A stretch of 64,000 nt of DNA from Dorea sp. 5-2 (GCF_000403455.2 NZ_KE159719.1:95157-159156), one strand, 5' to 3'; shown: positions 54,560 to 63,679, counted from the stretch's first letter. Notes: generated by a model from the sequence alone, not told the origin. Made by a program: numbers and translations.

Positions 54560-55033
54560 TCACGGTTGGAGATACTTCCTCATTTCCGCCTTGACTTTCT
54601 CCCTTGCAACCGAAACAGACTTCTGGACAGCGGAAGCGGTGCAATGCTCCATCCCGCCAATCTGGTAGAAATTAAAATCATACTCGTAATAGAGCAGGAA
54701 ACGCCGCCTTTGTATCTCTGGCAGTCGGGCAACCGCTTTGTAAAACAGTTCATTCCGTTCTTTCTCAATCATGCTTTCATCAAGCGTTTTAGGCACTCTC
54801 AACGCACGTCTGTAAAGCGTTTCGTCCCATACCTCGTTAAACTCCCTGTGCCGCTGGTTCCATTGCTGAAGATTCCTGTTCCTCCTTTCCATCTGCCGAA
54901 ATTCAAGAAAGAGTTTTTCGGACACTTCTATCTCGTGGTGTTCCCCCTGCCCGTCCTTAAAACTGATAAAATACCTTGTGCCGCTTTCCGTGGATTCCTC
55001 CCGAAGCGTATATGTCTTTGCCCCGTATGCCAT
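54560..55033 (-). CDS. Sigma-70-like HTH factor 1 (IME B)
   Basis: A 157-residue protein: central ERNELFYKAVARLPEIQRRRFLLYYE and HTH FYQIGGMEHCTASAVQKSVSVAREKVK resemble sigma region 4. Such proteins are common in Firmicute mobile elements and probably activate the rep/mob genes downstream. Confidence 0.8.
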   Translation of the reverse strand: MAYGAKTYTLREESTESGTRYFISFKDGQGEHHEIEVSEKLFLEFRQMERRNRNLQQWNQRHREFNEVWDETLYRRALRVPKTLDESMIEKERNELFYKAVARLPEIQRRRFLLYYEYDFNFYQIGGMEHCTASAVQKSVSVAREKVKAEMRKYLQP

Positions 55034-55099
55034 TTCCTTTCCTCCCGAAAAAAATTGAGCGGGAGGATTGCCCTCCCACCCAATAGCCCGTGGAAATGG

Positions 55100-55543
55100 T
55101 TAAATTTCCCCGAAAGGATAAAAAATAGGCTTCAATTTTTTACGGAGTCGTTCAAGGCGTTTGTAGACCGCCCTCTCGGTAAGCCCTGCCACCGCCGCAA
55201 TCTCCTTTGTGGAATATCCCTGCATTTTCAGCAGGAGAATGAGCAGGGTATGCTTGTCCACCGTAAGAAGTGACTGATACAGTTTCTCGTCCTCAATCTC
55301 GTCCAGCAAGTCCGCAACGCTATTCGGCTCTGCCTGCTGTTCAGCGTCCGCCACTCCCTCAAGGTATTCGCCGAAGTCGCTCGTCCATCGGTAAAACCGC
55401 CTGTTGGAATTAAAGTCCGCCCTGTCATCCATGCGGATTTGCTCAATGACCGCTTCATCAACGCCATGCTCACGCAGCACTTTTTCCTCGGCTTCTTTCC
55501 AGATACGCCATTTCCTGTCCTCACGTCCGTGGTTATATGCCAT
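55100..55543 (-). CDS. Sigma-70 region 4-like factor 2 (Tn916 Orf7 type)
   Basis: A 147-residue homologue of 15961-16386. Shared features are MAYN, REDRKWRIWKEAEEK-like start, DFNSNRRFY and an HTH (STKEIAAVAGLTERAVYKRLERLRKKL). The upstream leader is also shared. It probably turns on element genes when the leader is read through. Confidence 0.88.
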   Translation of the reverse strand: MAYNHGREDRKWRIWKEAEEKVLREHGVDEAVIEQIRMDDRADFNSNRRFYRWTSDFGEYLEGVADAEQQAEPNSVADLLDEIEDEKLYQSLLTVDKHTLLILLLKMQGYSTKEIAAVAGLTERAVYKRLERLRKKLKPIFYPFGEI

Positions 55544-56034
55544 TCCTTATTTCCTCCAATCTGAATTTTTGAAAATGTAAAAAATCCAGATTGGGAAGGC
55601 GGCGAACGACAGCCAACAGCGGAAACAGCCCCGTGGCATAATCTGATAAAAAACGACAAAAGAAAAACCGCAAAGGCTCTGTGACCTCTACGGTTATAGG
55701 AGATACATATTCTGTTAAGTGGAGATTCTACTTCTGGTTTCATGGTGAGAAGTAGCGTTGCATAAGCAGGGATTTTTTTAACTGGCTTCCTGCCAATCCC
55801 CGATATGCTATGTATGTATAAATTCTGCATTGCATGAGCAGATGGATTACTGCCCGAAAAAAGAACATAAAAAACCCTCCAAACTTCAAAAACAGGTCTG
55901 GAGAGTGTCTGTTAAGTCTTTTCGGGCATAGCATAACCGCCCACCAATACACCGTTTTTTTATATGGTGGGCGTTCGCCTTAAAACCTTATGAAATAAAA
56001 CAAAGCCGACAAACTGTGATTTTATTTCACAAAT
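55544..56034 (-). promoter_or_regulatory. Conserved leader upstream of the IME B sigma gene
   Basis: This 490-base gene-free stretch is homologous, inverted, to 15489-15960. It keeps the hairpins GTCTGGAG/CTCCAAAC at 55877-55903 and CCGTAGAGG/CCTTTGCGG at 55668-55693, each followed by T-runs in the sense of transcription. Base changes between copies mostly keep pairing. A regulatory attenuator is inferred. Confidence 0.6.
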
Positions 56035-56223
56035 TCATCGGCTCTGCGTCTGTGCGTCTGGCTCTTTCATAACAACTACTTTTAATGATTTTACATTGAT
56101 TAAACTTTCTTGCCTGCATTTCGGGCAATACAGAGGGAAGTTCTTTATTTCTGTATCTTCCCTTATTTTCATGCGTGTCTTATTATCGCATATAGGGCAA
56201 AATATCCAATGATACTGTTCCAT
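56035..56223 (-). CDS. Cysteine-rich KTR protein (IME B copy)
   Basis: A 62-residue protein with CPICDNKT and CPKCRQES zinc-binding pairs, homologous to 15318-15488. It sits after the ABC cargo as its counterpart does in ICE A. Confidence 0.88.
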   Translation of the reverse strand: MEQYHWIFCPICDNKTRMKIREDTEIKNFPLYCPKCRQESLINVKSLKVVVMKEPDAQTQSR

Positions 56224-56242
56224 ATCTTTCTACACTCCAAAA

Positions 56243-57103
56243 CTATTTTACAATTACTGTTCCGCTGTTGCTCATGATAGATAAACTGTTTTCTCCCTTT
56301 CCGATGCTCCCATCCTTGCATCCGTCCGTATCGGTACTGAATTCCGCATTTTTAAGCTGTACGGTTACATCGTCCGAACCACTGGATATATGGCAGGATA
56401 AATTATCTGGCATCGCTTCATGGGTCAATGATATATCTCCCGAACCTGTTTCTACAGACAGGGAATCATAGCCGTTTATGTTGCTTATATTCACTTCGCC
56501 AGAATCTGTCGAAACAGCGGTCTTTCCAATAACTGTATTTTTCATGGTAACATATGCGGATTCTGTATTGATATTAGAATCCGTGCATGAAGCGTCTGTT
56601 ATTTTAATATCGCCTGAAAGAGATTTTATTTTTGCGCTTTCAGCTATGAAATCAGACATCGTTATATAGCCAGACTGGTTGTTCAAGGACAAAGTGGAAA
56701 TGCTGACCGCTTCCAACTCCATCTCTCCCGAACCATTGTTAATGGCTAAGGAAAAAGCATTATCTTTAGGAATATACAATATTATCTTCCCTGCTTCGCC
56801 AAATGAGAATTGCTCCGCCAGATTTTTGTCCGTATCATCATCCTGCTGTACCATTAGTTTTCCATCTTTCTGCACAACCTGCATATCACGGTCATCTTCG
56901 ACTTTTCCCTCGCAGGCTATGTGTACTTTGTCATCGCTGGAAGCCATCACTTTTAAATTCCAAGAGGAAATATCCAATACAATTTCTGAAATACCTTCCG
57001 CCGAAAATTCCTCGTTAGAATCTATTTTTTCTTTATTCCCGCATCCGCATATGCCAAAAGCTATCACTAAAATTCCCGCTAACAGTATTCTTTTCATATT
57101 CAT
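56243..57103 (-). CDS. DUF4097-type adhesin-like lipoprotein
   Basis: A 286-residue lipoprotein: signal ILLAGILVIAFGICGCG with a lipobox-like cysteine, then a repetitive beta-rich domain (ISTLSLNNQSGYITMSDF, AKIKSLSGDIKITDA, TAVSTDSGEVNISNI, LSVETGSGDISLTHE). DUF4097 proteins often go with regulated ABC transporters. It is in the ABC operon, 12 bases after the permease gene. Confidence 0.82.
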   Translation of the reverse strand: MNMKRILLAGILVIAFGICGCGNKEKIDSNEEFSAEGISEIVLDISSWNLKVMASSDDKVHIACEGKVEDDRDMQVVQKDGKLMVQQDDDTDKNLAEQFSFGEAGKIILYIPKDNAFSLAINNGSGEMELEAVSISTLSLNNQSGYITMSDFIAESAKIKSLSGDIKITDASCTDSNINTESAYVTMKNTVIGKTAVSTDSGEVNISNINGYDSLSVETGSGDISLTHEAMPDNLSCHISSGSDDVTVQLKNAEFSTDTDGCKDGSIGKGENSLSIMSNSGTVIVK

Positions 57104-57114
57104 AACCCCGCCCC

Positions 57115-57819
57115 CTACATTAAATCTTTGCTTTCCACATTTACGATTGACAAAGCGGCAAAAAGCAAAGAAATAGCCGTCAAAATAATGGGAAATACTG
57201 CGTTGCCTGCCATTGTGAAATCGCCAATGTTCGCCTGCGTGAGAAAAATCAACAAAAATGAAGTGACAATCGTTGCTTTTGAAGATTTTAAAGCCATCCC
57301 GACAAACAGGGCAATAAAGCTCATGCTGACGATTACCACTGATTTTAGTATCAGTTGTATATAAAATGACAGGCTGCCTATTGAAAAATCAACAGCAAAG
57401 GATGACTGCATAAATTTTGCCCCAAAGAACACGCACATATAAATTGCCAGTTTTGTTAAAATGAATGCGACAAAATTAAAAGTCCAGACCGCAATCATTT
57501 GGGAAGCTAAGATTTTCTGCCGCTTAATAGGGTAGGAAAACATCAGATTCATGGTCTTGTTTTTGTATGCGCTTACAATAAAGGATGCCAACATTACACT
57601 GGTGTAAATAAGAAAAGCCATACTGGTAAATAATTCGATAGGAGCGGAGATTACATCTGTCCCAGGCGCAGCATCCAGTGTCCCGTCTGGGTCGTTGGCA
57701 ATGCCCAAAAACGCTAACGCAAAGACAAATAAGCCAAGCAGAGCCGCCATAATGATTACGCCTTTGATATATTTCCCGATATTATTCTTTTTCCATTCAA
57801 GTCTGACAAGCTTTAACAT
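57115..57819 (-). CDS. ABC-2 type permease (BcrB-like)
   Basis: A 234-residue membrane protein with six helices, starting MLKLVRLEWKKNNIGKYIKG, the usual opening of BcrB/NatB-like permeases. It overlaps the ATPase gene by 7 bases. It probably exports, or protects against, a membrane-active peptide. Confidence 0.85.
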   Translation of the reverse strand: MLKLVRLEWKKNNIGKYIKGVIIMAALLGLFVFALAFLGIANDPDGTLDAAPGTDVISAPIELFTSMAFLIYTSVMLASFIVSAYKNKTMNLMFSYPIKRQKILASQMIAVWTFNFVAFILTKLAIYMCVFFGAKFMQSSFAVDFSIGSLSFYIQLILKSVVIVSMSFIALFVGMALKSSKATIVTSFLLIFLTQANIGDFTMAGNAVFPIILTAISLLFAALSIVNVESKDLM

Positions 57820-58736
57820 GATTTTCCCACCTCCGATGTGACTTTTAAGAAATAGTCCTCCAAGTTTTCTGTATGTTGGCTGATGGAAGCAATCTCTACA
57901 TCATTTGCCATCAATTCCCTTGAAATCTTTTGTGTGGTGACACCCTGCTCATAAATACGAATCCCCGAATCGTTTACGATTTTAAAATTACTTAACTGCA
58001 TTTTTTCAGCTAAAACATATGCCGCTTTCTTTGTATCCTCTACGGCAAGTTCAATATACGCCGTATTTGTTTCTGCAATTTCTTTCATGGATATTTCTTT
58101 CATCATCTTTCCATGATGGATAACGCCAACTGTATCGGCAATACTTTCTATCTCTGGGAGAAGATGACTGGATATCATAAGCGTCATGCCATACTCGGTA
58201 CATAGCATCCGAAACAAATCTCTGATTTGCTTCATTCCTGCGGGGTCTAAACCGTTTGTCGGCTCATCAAGGATAACTAACTCTGGCTTGCACAATATGG
58301 CACGGGCAATCCCCAGACGCTGCTTCATTCCTAAAGAATAACTGCCCGCAGGCCTATCCGCCGCATCAGAAAGCCCAAGCATCTGAAGAGCTTCCTCCAC
58401 GCTGCCCTTGTTGTAATACCCCATATACTCACAATGAAGCTGTAAGTTGTCCTTTCCGCTCATATGGTCATAAAATGTAGGAAATTCAATGATACTTCCC
58501 ATACGCTTCAGCACCTCGTAAGAAGTTTTTTCCAATGCTTTCCCAAACAGCGCAACCGTGCCGCTTGTCGGTTTCCAAAGGTTGGTAAGCATCTTCATCA
58601 CCGTGGTTTTTCCTGCCCCGTTCGGTCCTAAAAATCCATATACCTCACCTTTCTTTACATGGATATTCACATCTGTGACTAACTGTTTCCCATCTATCGT
58701 TTTGCTTAGATGGCTTGTTTGCAAAATATAAGACAT
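57813..58736 (-). CDS. ABC ATPase of the bacitracin/lantibiotic-protection type (BcrA-like)
   Basis: A 307-residue ATPase: Walker A GPNGAGKTT (about 38-46), signature YSLGMKQRLGIA, Walker B LVILDEPTNGLDP and His in ISSHLLPEI. A C-terminal extension of about 90 residues is typical of BcrA. Pairs with the ABC-2 permease. Confidence 0.92.
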   Translation of the reverse strand: MSYILQTSHLSKTIDGKQLVTDVNIHVKKGEVYGFLGPNGAGKTTVMKMLTNLWKPTSGTVALFGKALEKTSYEVLKRMGSIIEFPTFYDHMSGKDNLQLHCEYMGYYNKGSVEEALQMLGLSDAADRPAGSYSLGMKQRLGIARAILCKPELVILDEPTNGLDPAGMKQIRDLFRMLCTEYGMTLMISSHLLPEIESIADTVGVIHHGKMMKEISMKEIAETNTAYIELAVEDTKKAAYVLAEKMQLSNFKIVNDSGIRIYEQGVTTQKISRELMANDVEIASISQHTENLEDYFLKVTSEVGKSC

Positions 58737-58870
58737 TTTTTGCCTCCTTTCCTTAGTAACGCCTTTCTCGGACGTAGCAATACGCCCAAAGGTGTTTTAT
58801 GAATATCATTATAGCGATATAGATTTTCAAAACTCTTGACTAATTCTTACGAATTTCTTTCGCAGGGAAT

Positions 58871-59812
58871 TTAATAAGTTATTTTTTTGAGGCTTACTGT
58901 AAAAGTTGTTTTGACATTCGGTATGCTGTCTAAAAATATATCGCCCTCTAATTGCTTTGCAAGATTCTTCGCAATCGTTAAGCCTAATCCGTTCCCTTGT
59001 ATTTCCCTGTTTCTGGAATCTTCCATTGTATAGAGCCTGTCAAACACATTCGATGCAAATTCCTGTTCAATCCCTTTCCCTTTATCAACCACATCAATAT
59101 ATACATTGCTCTTGTCTTGACGCAAAAAAACTCCTAAATATTTTCCGTCGGAGCCGTAGCGTATTACATTTGACAATAAATTGTATAAAATCCTTTGCAG
59201 GGCTTCTTTCTCCCCCTGCACAAAAATAGCTGTTTCTGGAATAAACAAATCAACATCAAAATCTTTCTGCAATAAAATATCATAAAACTCCAAAACATTC
59301 TCCCTGCATATCTCGTTGATATTGACTTTGCCAAGATTTATATTTGTATCGCCAGATTCCAGTTTTGCTAATGTAAAAAACTGATTGATAAGATTCATAA
59401 CTTGATTCGCTTTTGTTTCTACTTTTTTCAACATCTCATGATCTGCATGGTTCAAACGCATAATTTCCAGATAACCCAATATGACCGTTAGAGGTGTTTT
59501 TATGTCATGGGAGATATTCGCCAACATCTTTTTAGATGAAATTTCTTCCCTTTTAAAATCTGCCCTTATTTTTTGGCGGTCTATCAGCAGGCGGTTGATT
59601 TGTCCTCCTAATTCCATCAAAACAGGGTTATCCGTAAATACCATTACTTTCTCGTCACTTCCAGTTTCTAAAATTTCCTCCAACTTTTTATTCATCCTTT
59701 TTATCTTTGCCTGTATTCCCCTGCCAAAAATAAAACGCTGGTATAAAACCACAAGGAATAATAAGCAGACAACAACTGCCAAAAAGAATATGATTGTTTT
59801 ATCGCTCATCAT
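58871..59812 (-). CDS. Sensor histidine kinase (BceS-like, IME B)
   Basis: A 313-residue kinase with one clear N-terminal helix (about 6-26) and little outside domain. His is in NISHDIKTPLTVILG and the ATPase domain has GNGLGLTIAKNLA. The intramembrane-sensing layout fits kinases that respond through a partner transporter. One base separates it from the response regulator. Confidence 0.9.
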   Translation of the reverse strand: MMSDKTIIFFLAVVVCLLFLVVLYQRFIFGRGIQAKIKRMNKKLEEILETGSDEKVMVFTDNPVLMELGGQINRLLIDRQKIRADFKREEISSKKMLANISHDIKTPLTVILGYLEIMRLNHADHEMLKKVETKANQVMNLINQFFTLAKLESGDTNINLGKVNINEICRENVLEFYDILLQKDFDVDLFIPETAIFVQGEKEALQRILYNLLSNVIRYGSDGKYLGVFLRQDKSNVYIDVVDKGKGIEQEFASNVFDRLYTMEDSRNREIQGNGLGLTIAKNLAKQLEGDIFLDSIPNVKTTFTVSLKKITY

Positions 59813-59813
59813 T

Positions 59814-60503
59814 TCACTCCCCCAATTTGTATCCGATTCCCCATACCGTAATCACATACTGCGGTTCACGGGGATTATCTTCTATTTTATTCCTCAATCT
59901 GCTGATATGGACATTGACAGCATTTTCATCACCATAATAGGTATCATTCCAGACAAGGGAGTAAATCTGTTCTTTCGTATATACTTTCTTTGGATTCTGC
60001 AATAACAGCTTTAAAATTTCAAATTCTTTTGATGTAAGCTCTATTTTACAGCCGTTTTTTGTTACAGAATACTCATTCAGATTCATGACAAGGTTTCCCG
60101 TTTGAAGTATTGGCTGCTGTTCTGTGGCACTTGCAGCATACTGTGTAGTTCTTCGGATATTTGCTTTTATCCTTGCCAATACTTCTGTGACGGAAAACGG
60201 TTTCGTTATATAATCATCTGCTCCCAAACCTAAACCAAGCGTTTTATCAGAATCGGTATCTTTTGCCGAGATAATAATAATCGGGACAGTGCTGTTTTCT
60301 CTGATTTTTTCCATGACTTCGATTCCGCTTATCTGAGGAATCATCAAATCAAGCAAAACCAGACTGAAACTATCCGAAAAGAACCTGTCAAGGGCACTTT
60401 TGCCATCATACGCTGTAATTACCTCAAATTTCTCTGTGGTCAAAAAATTCTTTAGCATGGTACTGATTTCCATATCATCTTCAACCAATAAAATCTTACT
60501 CAT
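59814..60503 (-). CDS. OmpR-family response regulator (IME B)
   Basis: A 229-residue regulator starting at 60503 (MSKILLVEDDMEIST): phospho-Asp in LVLLDLMIPQ, Lys in YITKPFS, and a winged helix (about 130-229). Overlaps the upstream HTH gene by 8 bases. Likely controls the ABC operon at 56243-58736. Confidence 0.92.
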   Translation of the reverse strand: MSKILLVEDDMEISTMLKNFLTTEKFEVITAYDGKSALDRFFSDSFSLVLLDLMIPQISGIEVMEKIRENSTVPIIIISAKDTDSDKTLGLGLGADDYITKPFSVTEVLARIKANIRRTTQYAASATEQQPILQTGNLVMNLNEYSVTKNGCKIELTSKEFEILKLLLQNPKKVYTKEQIYSLVWNDTYYGDENAVNVHISRLRNKIEDNPREPQYVITVWGIGYKLGE

Positions 60504-60693
60504 TGTCCGATTCCTCCTTATCTCTTTTCTTAAAACGCCCATCTTTTGGCTTTGATGCAGTCTTTGGAATCAGCCACACATTGCTGATTCGCATTACATC
60601 GGGGATTCGGTTTGTAGCACATAATACCTGTATTCTCCGTTCGGACAATCCCCATTTTTCAGCCGCTTCTTTTACATTCATGTAATCAAACAT
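60496..60693 (-). CDS. Excisionase-like/MerR-type small HTH protein
   Basis: A 65-residue protein, MFDYMNVKEAAEKWGLSERRIQVLC, with the winged HTH seen in excisionase-like and helix-turn-helix domain proteins, plus a basic tail. Start at 60693 with AAGGAGG. First gene of the sensor operon, so it may co-regulate it. Confidence 0.8.
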   Translation of the reverse strand: MFDYMNVKEAAEKWGLSERRIQVLCATNRIPDVMRISNVWLIPKTASKPKDGRFKKRDKEESDNE

Positions 60694-60718
60694 TGAAATA
60701 ACCTCCTTCATAACTGAT

Positions 60719-60747
60719 ATTATAATGCGTCAAAACGAATAATACAA
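60719..60747 (-). promoter_or_regulatory. Promoter of the HTH/two-component operon of IME B
   Basis: On the minus strand TTGTAT (60742-60747), a 17-base spacer and a perfect TATAAT (60719-60724), 25 bases before the start. Confidence 0.7.
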
Positions 60748-60791
60748 TCAAGAAAATGATTCCATGAACAAGAATCGTTCCTCATTAAAAT

Positions 60792-60823
60792 ACGGCAGGA
60801 TTTTTGATATTGATATCCTACCG
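60792..60823 (-). terminator. Terminator after tnpV
   Basis: ACGGCAGGAT (60792-60801) faces ATCCTACCGT (60814-60823), one mismatch, followed on the minus strand by ATTTTAA. Confidence 0.6.
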
Positions 60824-60831
60824 TTTCTTCA

Positions 60832-61206
60832 CTAATTATAAATAATTTCCTTGTTCACAGTCTCCCTTGCACAAGCCCTTATGTTATTTAAGTGTTGTAC
60901 CCATTCTAAGGCGTTTTCTTCCTTTAGGCGTTCCGTTATGCCCTGTGCCTGTTTCATGCTCTCTATGAGCCTTTCAAAGCGTTCCTGCGCCTGCCTGTCG
61001 ATGTCGGCAAGGTATGTATTCAGTCTGCCGCTTGTGAGAAGATTGGTGTATGTAACCTTGCGGTACTGCTTCAGATAGTCCAGATGCCGTTGCCCCCATG
61101 TGCCTATCGGCTGTTCTTCTTCGGCTGGTAAAGCTATGCACGGTATTAGATAATCTCCCTGTCGTTCGTATTTTCCACCCAGTTCCTCAAAAATCGTCTT
61201 TGCCAT
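60832..61206 (-). CDS. tnpV: TnpV-like transposon protein
   Basis: A 124-residue protein (YERQGDYLIPCIALP, IGTWGQRHLDYLKQYRKVTYTNLLTSGRL, LNTYLADIDRQAQERFERL). This pattern is that of TnpV of Tn4451-type elements; role unknown. It lies next to the non-recombinase end of the element. Confidence 0.88.
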   Translation of the reverse strand: MAKTIFEELGGKYERQGDYLIPCIALPAEEEQPIGTWGQRHLDYLKQYRKVTYTNLLTSGRLNTYLADIDRQAQERFERLIESMKQAQGITERLKEENALEWVQHLNNIRACARETVNKEIIYN

Positions 61207-61235
61207 TGTCTGTTACCTCCACTTTCTTTTTTATT

Positions 61236-61251
61236 TTGAATGTCCGCAAAA
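61236..61251. repeat. IME B terminal inverted repeat, tnpV end
   Basis: TTGAATGTCCGCAAAA, complementary to the repeat at 48704-48720 except for one extra base there. It is 14 bases inside the core. Confidence 0.8.
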
Positions 61252-61265
61252 TCCGTCCTACATCC

Positions 61266-62324
61266 GTCGACCATCATGTGGCGATTGATGGCACGCTGAA
61301 ACAGGATAACAGCAAGGTCAATGATCTTTCTGCCTATTCCCGTAAGGCAAGAGTAAGGGGCTGCAGTGAAGTGTCTGTCCTATATGCCTATGACATCGAG
61401 CGGATGGAACCGGTTTGTGCCGAAGTATTTCCGGGAAACAGTATTGATGCCAGTTCCTATCCGGCGTTTATCCGTGATAATGACATTCGCAAAGGGATCA
61501 TTGTTGCTGACAAAGGATTCCCTCCAAGCAAAATCAAAGCAGAATTGCAGGAGTGTCCGGATCTTCATTTCCTTACGCCGATCAAACGGAATGATGCCCG
61601 CATATCGGATAATGATATGCTTTCCTTCGAAGGAGTACTGACTGGCATTGCCGCTCATATAGTTTATAAGAAGAAACAGATCAAGGGCGGCCGATACCTA
61701 TATGCATTCAAGGATACGAAAAAAGCATCAGCTGAAGAAGCAGCCTATCTTGCGAACGCTCAGAAGAAAAATACCTTTCTCCCAGAGAAATACGCAAAGA
61801 AACAAGCTATTTTTGGTGTAATCGTTCTTGAATCCGACCAGGACTTAGATGCGAAAACGGCATACTTTTGTTATGAGGACCGCTGGCTTCTGGAACTGGT
61901 ATTTAATCGGTATAAAAGCGATGAATGCCTGGATCATACCGATGTACAGAATGATTATTCCGTCATCGGCGGTGAGTTTGTCAACTTCCTGTCTACAGTT
62001 GCCACCTGCCGTATCATACGAAAGGCACGGACGGCAGGATTATTTGACCATATGTCCTATGGAGAACTGATGGATGACCTATCATCAGCCTGGCGTAGAA
62101 CAGATGCCCCGGAAGAACCGGCAACAGATGATGGATACTGGGTTCACACACTGCAGATTGTATTTGAGGAACTTGAGACCTTGGGTCTGTCAAAACCGAT
62201 ACCAAAGCCAGCACCCAAGAAACGTGGCCGTAAACCCAAGCCCAAAGATCAGTATGAGCAGAAGCCAAAGCGCCCACGTGGCCGCCCTAGAAAGAATTCA
62301 TCCCAGTCTGTCAGTACTCTATAG
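61266..62324 (+). pseudogene. IS4/IS1634-like transposase, 3' half
   Basis: Continues the gene begun at 48166: VDHHVAIDGTLK (first Asp), GIIVADKGF (second Asp), YEDRWLLELVFNRY (Glu in the YREK-like region). Two AT-hook-like RGRKPKPK/RGRPRK motifs close the protein. The end, SSQSVSTL and a stop, runs into grpB sequence, so the right IS end may be missing. Confidence 0.88.
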
Positions 62325-62811
62325 TCCGGCAGATTGGGAAAGTATTATAGAATACACAATTACAGAGCTTTTGGCAGGTTATCCAGTTAAAAGAATCAGT
62401 CACATTGGAAGCACAGCGATACAGGGCATATGGGCCAAGAACATTGTTGATGTGATGGTTGAAATTTCTGAAAAAGCTGACATGGAAGAAATTGCGCACA
62501 TTCTGGAGAAGAACGGGTTTATCCGGATGTCCGCGGAAACAAACCGAATCTCGCTCAACAAGGGTTATACCAAAGAGGGCTTTGCGGATAAGGTATACCA
62601 CATTCACCTTAGATATTCCGGTGATAATGATGAACTGTATTTCCGCAACTATCTGAATGAGCATCCTCATATTGCAAAAGAATATGAAGCAGTAAAACTG
62701 GAATTATGGAAAAAGTATGAGCATAATCGTGATGCTTATACAGAAGCAAAAACAGATTTCATTCGCCAGTGGACAACAGAAGCCCGCAGGATATACGGAG
62801 ACATATATTGA
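62300..62811 (+). pseudogene. 3' part of a grpB-family gene
   Basis: The frame carries the GrpB core YPVKRISHIGSTAIQGIWAKN, VDVMVEI and the C-terminal YHIHLRYSGDNDELYFRNYLNEHP. In frame it runs upstream into the transposase, so its own start is lost; an ATG at 62254 lies in IS DNA. The family has a nucleotidyltransferase-like fold of unknown role. The break point is about 62300-62325. Confidence 0.7.
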
Positions 62812-62840
62812 TAAATCGAGATACCGGAGGAAAACATAAT

Positions 62841-63419
62841 ATGTATCATGATATAGTTGCATTGCCAAAAGATCAGTGGAAAGGCACAGCCATACCCTTG
62901 ACCACCAGAAGCGACAGCTATTATGATCTTGAACTGAGTCCGCTAAATAGTGAAGGATGCACTGTCTCTATTGTCAGGAAACCAGCAGAAAAAGAAATTG
63001 TTCACACGCCGGAGGAATATGATTTCCCCGATTCACTTTATCAGGATCATTGGGAGGGTGCTGAAGCCTATGGCGTTGTGAGTGACACCGGTGATATGTT
63101 GGCCTGTATTGAAGTATGTCCTGAAGAGTGGTCGAACAGACTCATGGTTACGGAGCTATGGGTAAGTGATGCGCTTCGGGGAAAAGGCATCGGAAAGAGA
63201 CTGATGGATAAAGCAAAGGAAGTCGCGCTTCACCAGCAAAGGCGCGCCATTATTCTGGAGACGCAATCCTGCAACACAAATGCAATCGGATTCTATCTCC
63301 ATCAAGGCTTTGAACTGATCGGTTTTGATACTTGCTGTTATACAAACAACGATATTGGTCGCAGGGAAGTTAGAATCAACCTCGGATACTTTTTTCACAG
63401 AGAGGGGCGCAGAAGATAG
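62841..63419 (+). CDS. GNAT-family N-acetyltransferase
   Basis: A 192-residue protein: WVSDALRGKGIGKRLMDKA is the acetyl-CoA loop and NTNAIGFYLHQGFELIGFD is the C-terminal motif. The start at 62841 follows GGAGG, 10 bases upstream. It follows the grpB fragment by 29 bases and was probably its operon partner. Confidence 0.88.
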   Translation: MYHDIVALPKDQWKGTAIPLTTRSDSYYDLELSPLNSEGCTVSIVRKPAEKEIVHTPEEYDFPDSLYQDHWEGAEAYGVVSDTGDMLACIEVCPEEWSNRLMVTELWVSDALRGKGIGKRLMDKAKEVALHQQRRAIILETQSCNTNAIGFYLHQGFELIGFDTCCYTNNDIGRREVRINLGYFFHREGRRR

Positions 63420-63679
63420 TATGATAATATGGCGGCAGCTTCTGCAAATTTAAGTAATCAGAAGGGTAGAAAAATTTTTTCAAAAACTTTTATTGTCCCT
63501 ATTGACAATACGCTGACGAGGCGCATAGATCTATTTAGTGCCTGCTGATTAAACTTGAAATGCTTGATTTTACTGACTTTTCTGGATATTTGGTATATAA
63601 TATTTGCAAGGTAATGCAGATTAATCGTTCATTTTTCGTGCAGATAACCTTAGAAATATACAAGCAAGGAGTCCGATAT
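63420..63679 (+). other. Gene-free gap before the last transposase
   Basis: AT-rich, no gene seen. A TATAAT box at about 63596 lies in TTGGTATATAATATT. The left end of the IS1182/IS5-like element should be here, but its terminal repeat cannot be set without the right end. Confidence 0.4.

Larger units (their letters stand above)
48694..61269 (-). mobile_element. IME B: Tn4451-like integrative mobilizable element
   Basis: About 12.57 kb inserted into an IS transposase gene. Both junctions contain GTCG (48694-48697 and 61266-61269), and the flanks rejoin into a continuous transposase. It has a TnpX-like large serine recombinase at one end, TnpV at the other and a MobV relaxase in between, like Tn4451. 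It has no type IV secretion genes and must use a helper, possibly ICE A. Cargo is a BcrAB-like ABC transporter with a two-component system. Confidence 0.9.

Noticed and set aside
54450..54644. 64-codon minus-strand frame overlapping the sigma-like gene end
   Set aside because: It overlaps the coding end of the sigma-like factor and lacks a start signal; the shorter frame at 54371-54457 has a better ribosome binding site.
61098..61265. Upstream extension of the transposase 3' half
   Set aside because: These codons are IME B sequence (antisense of tnpV and the element end), not transposase.
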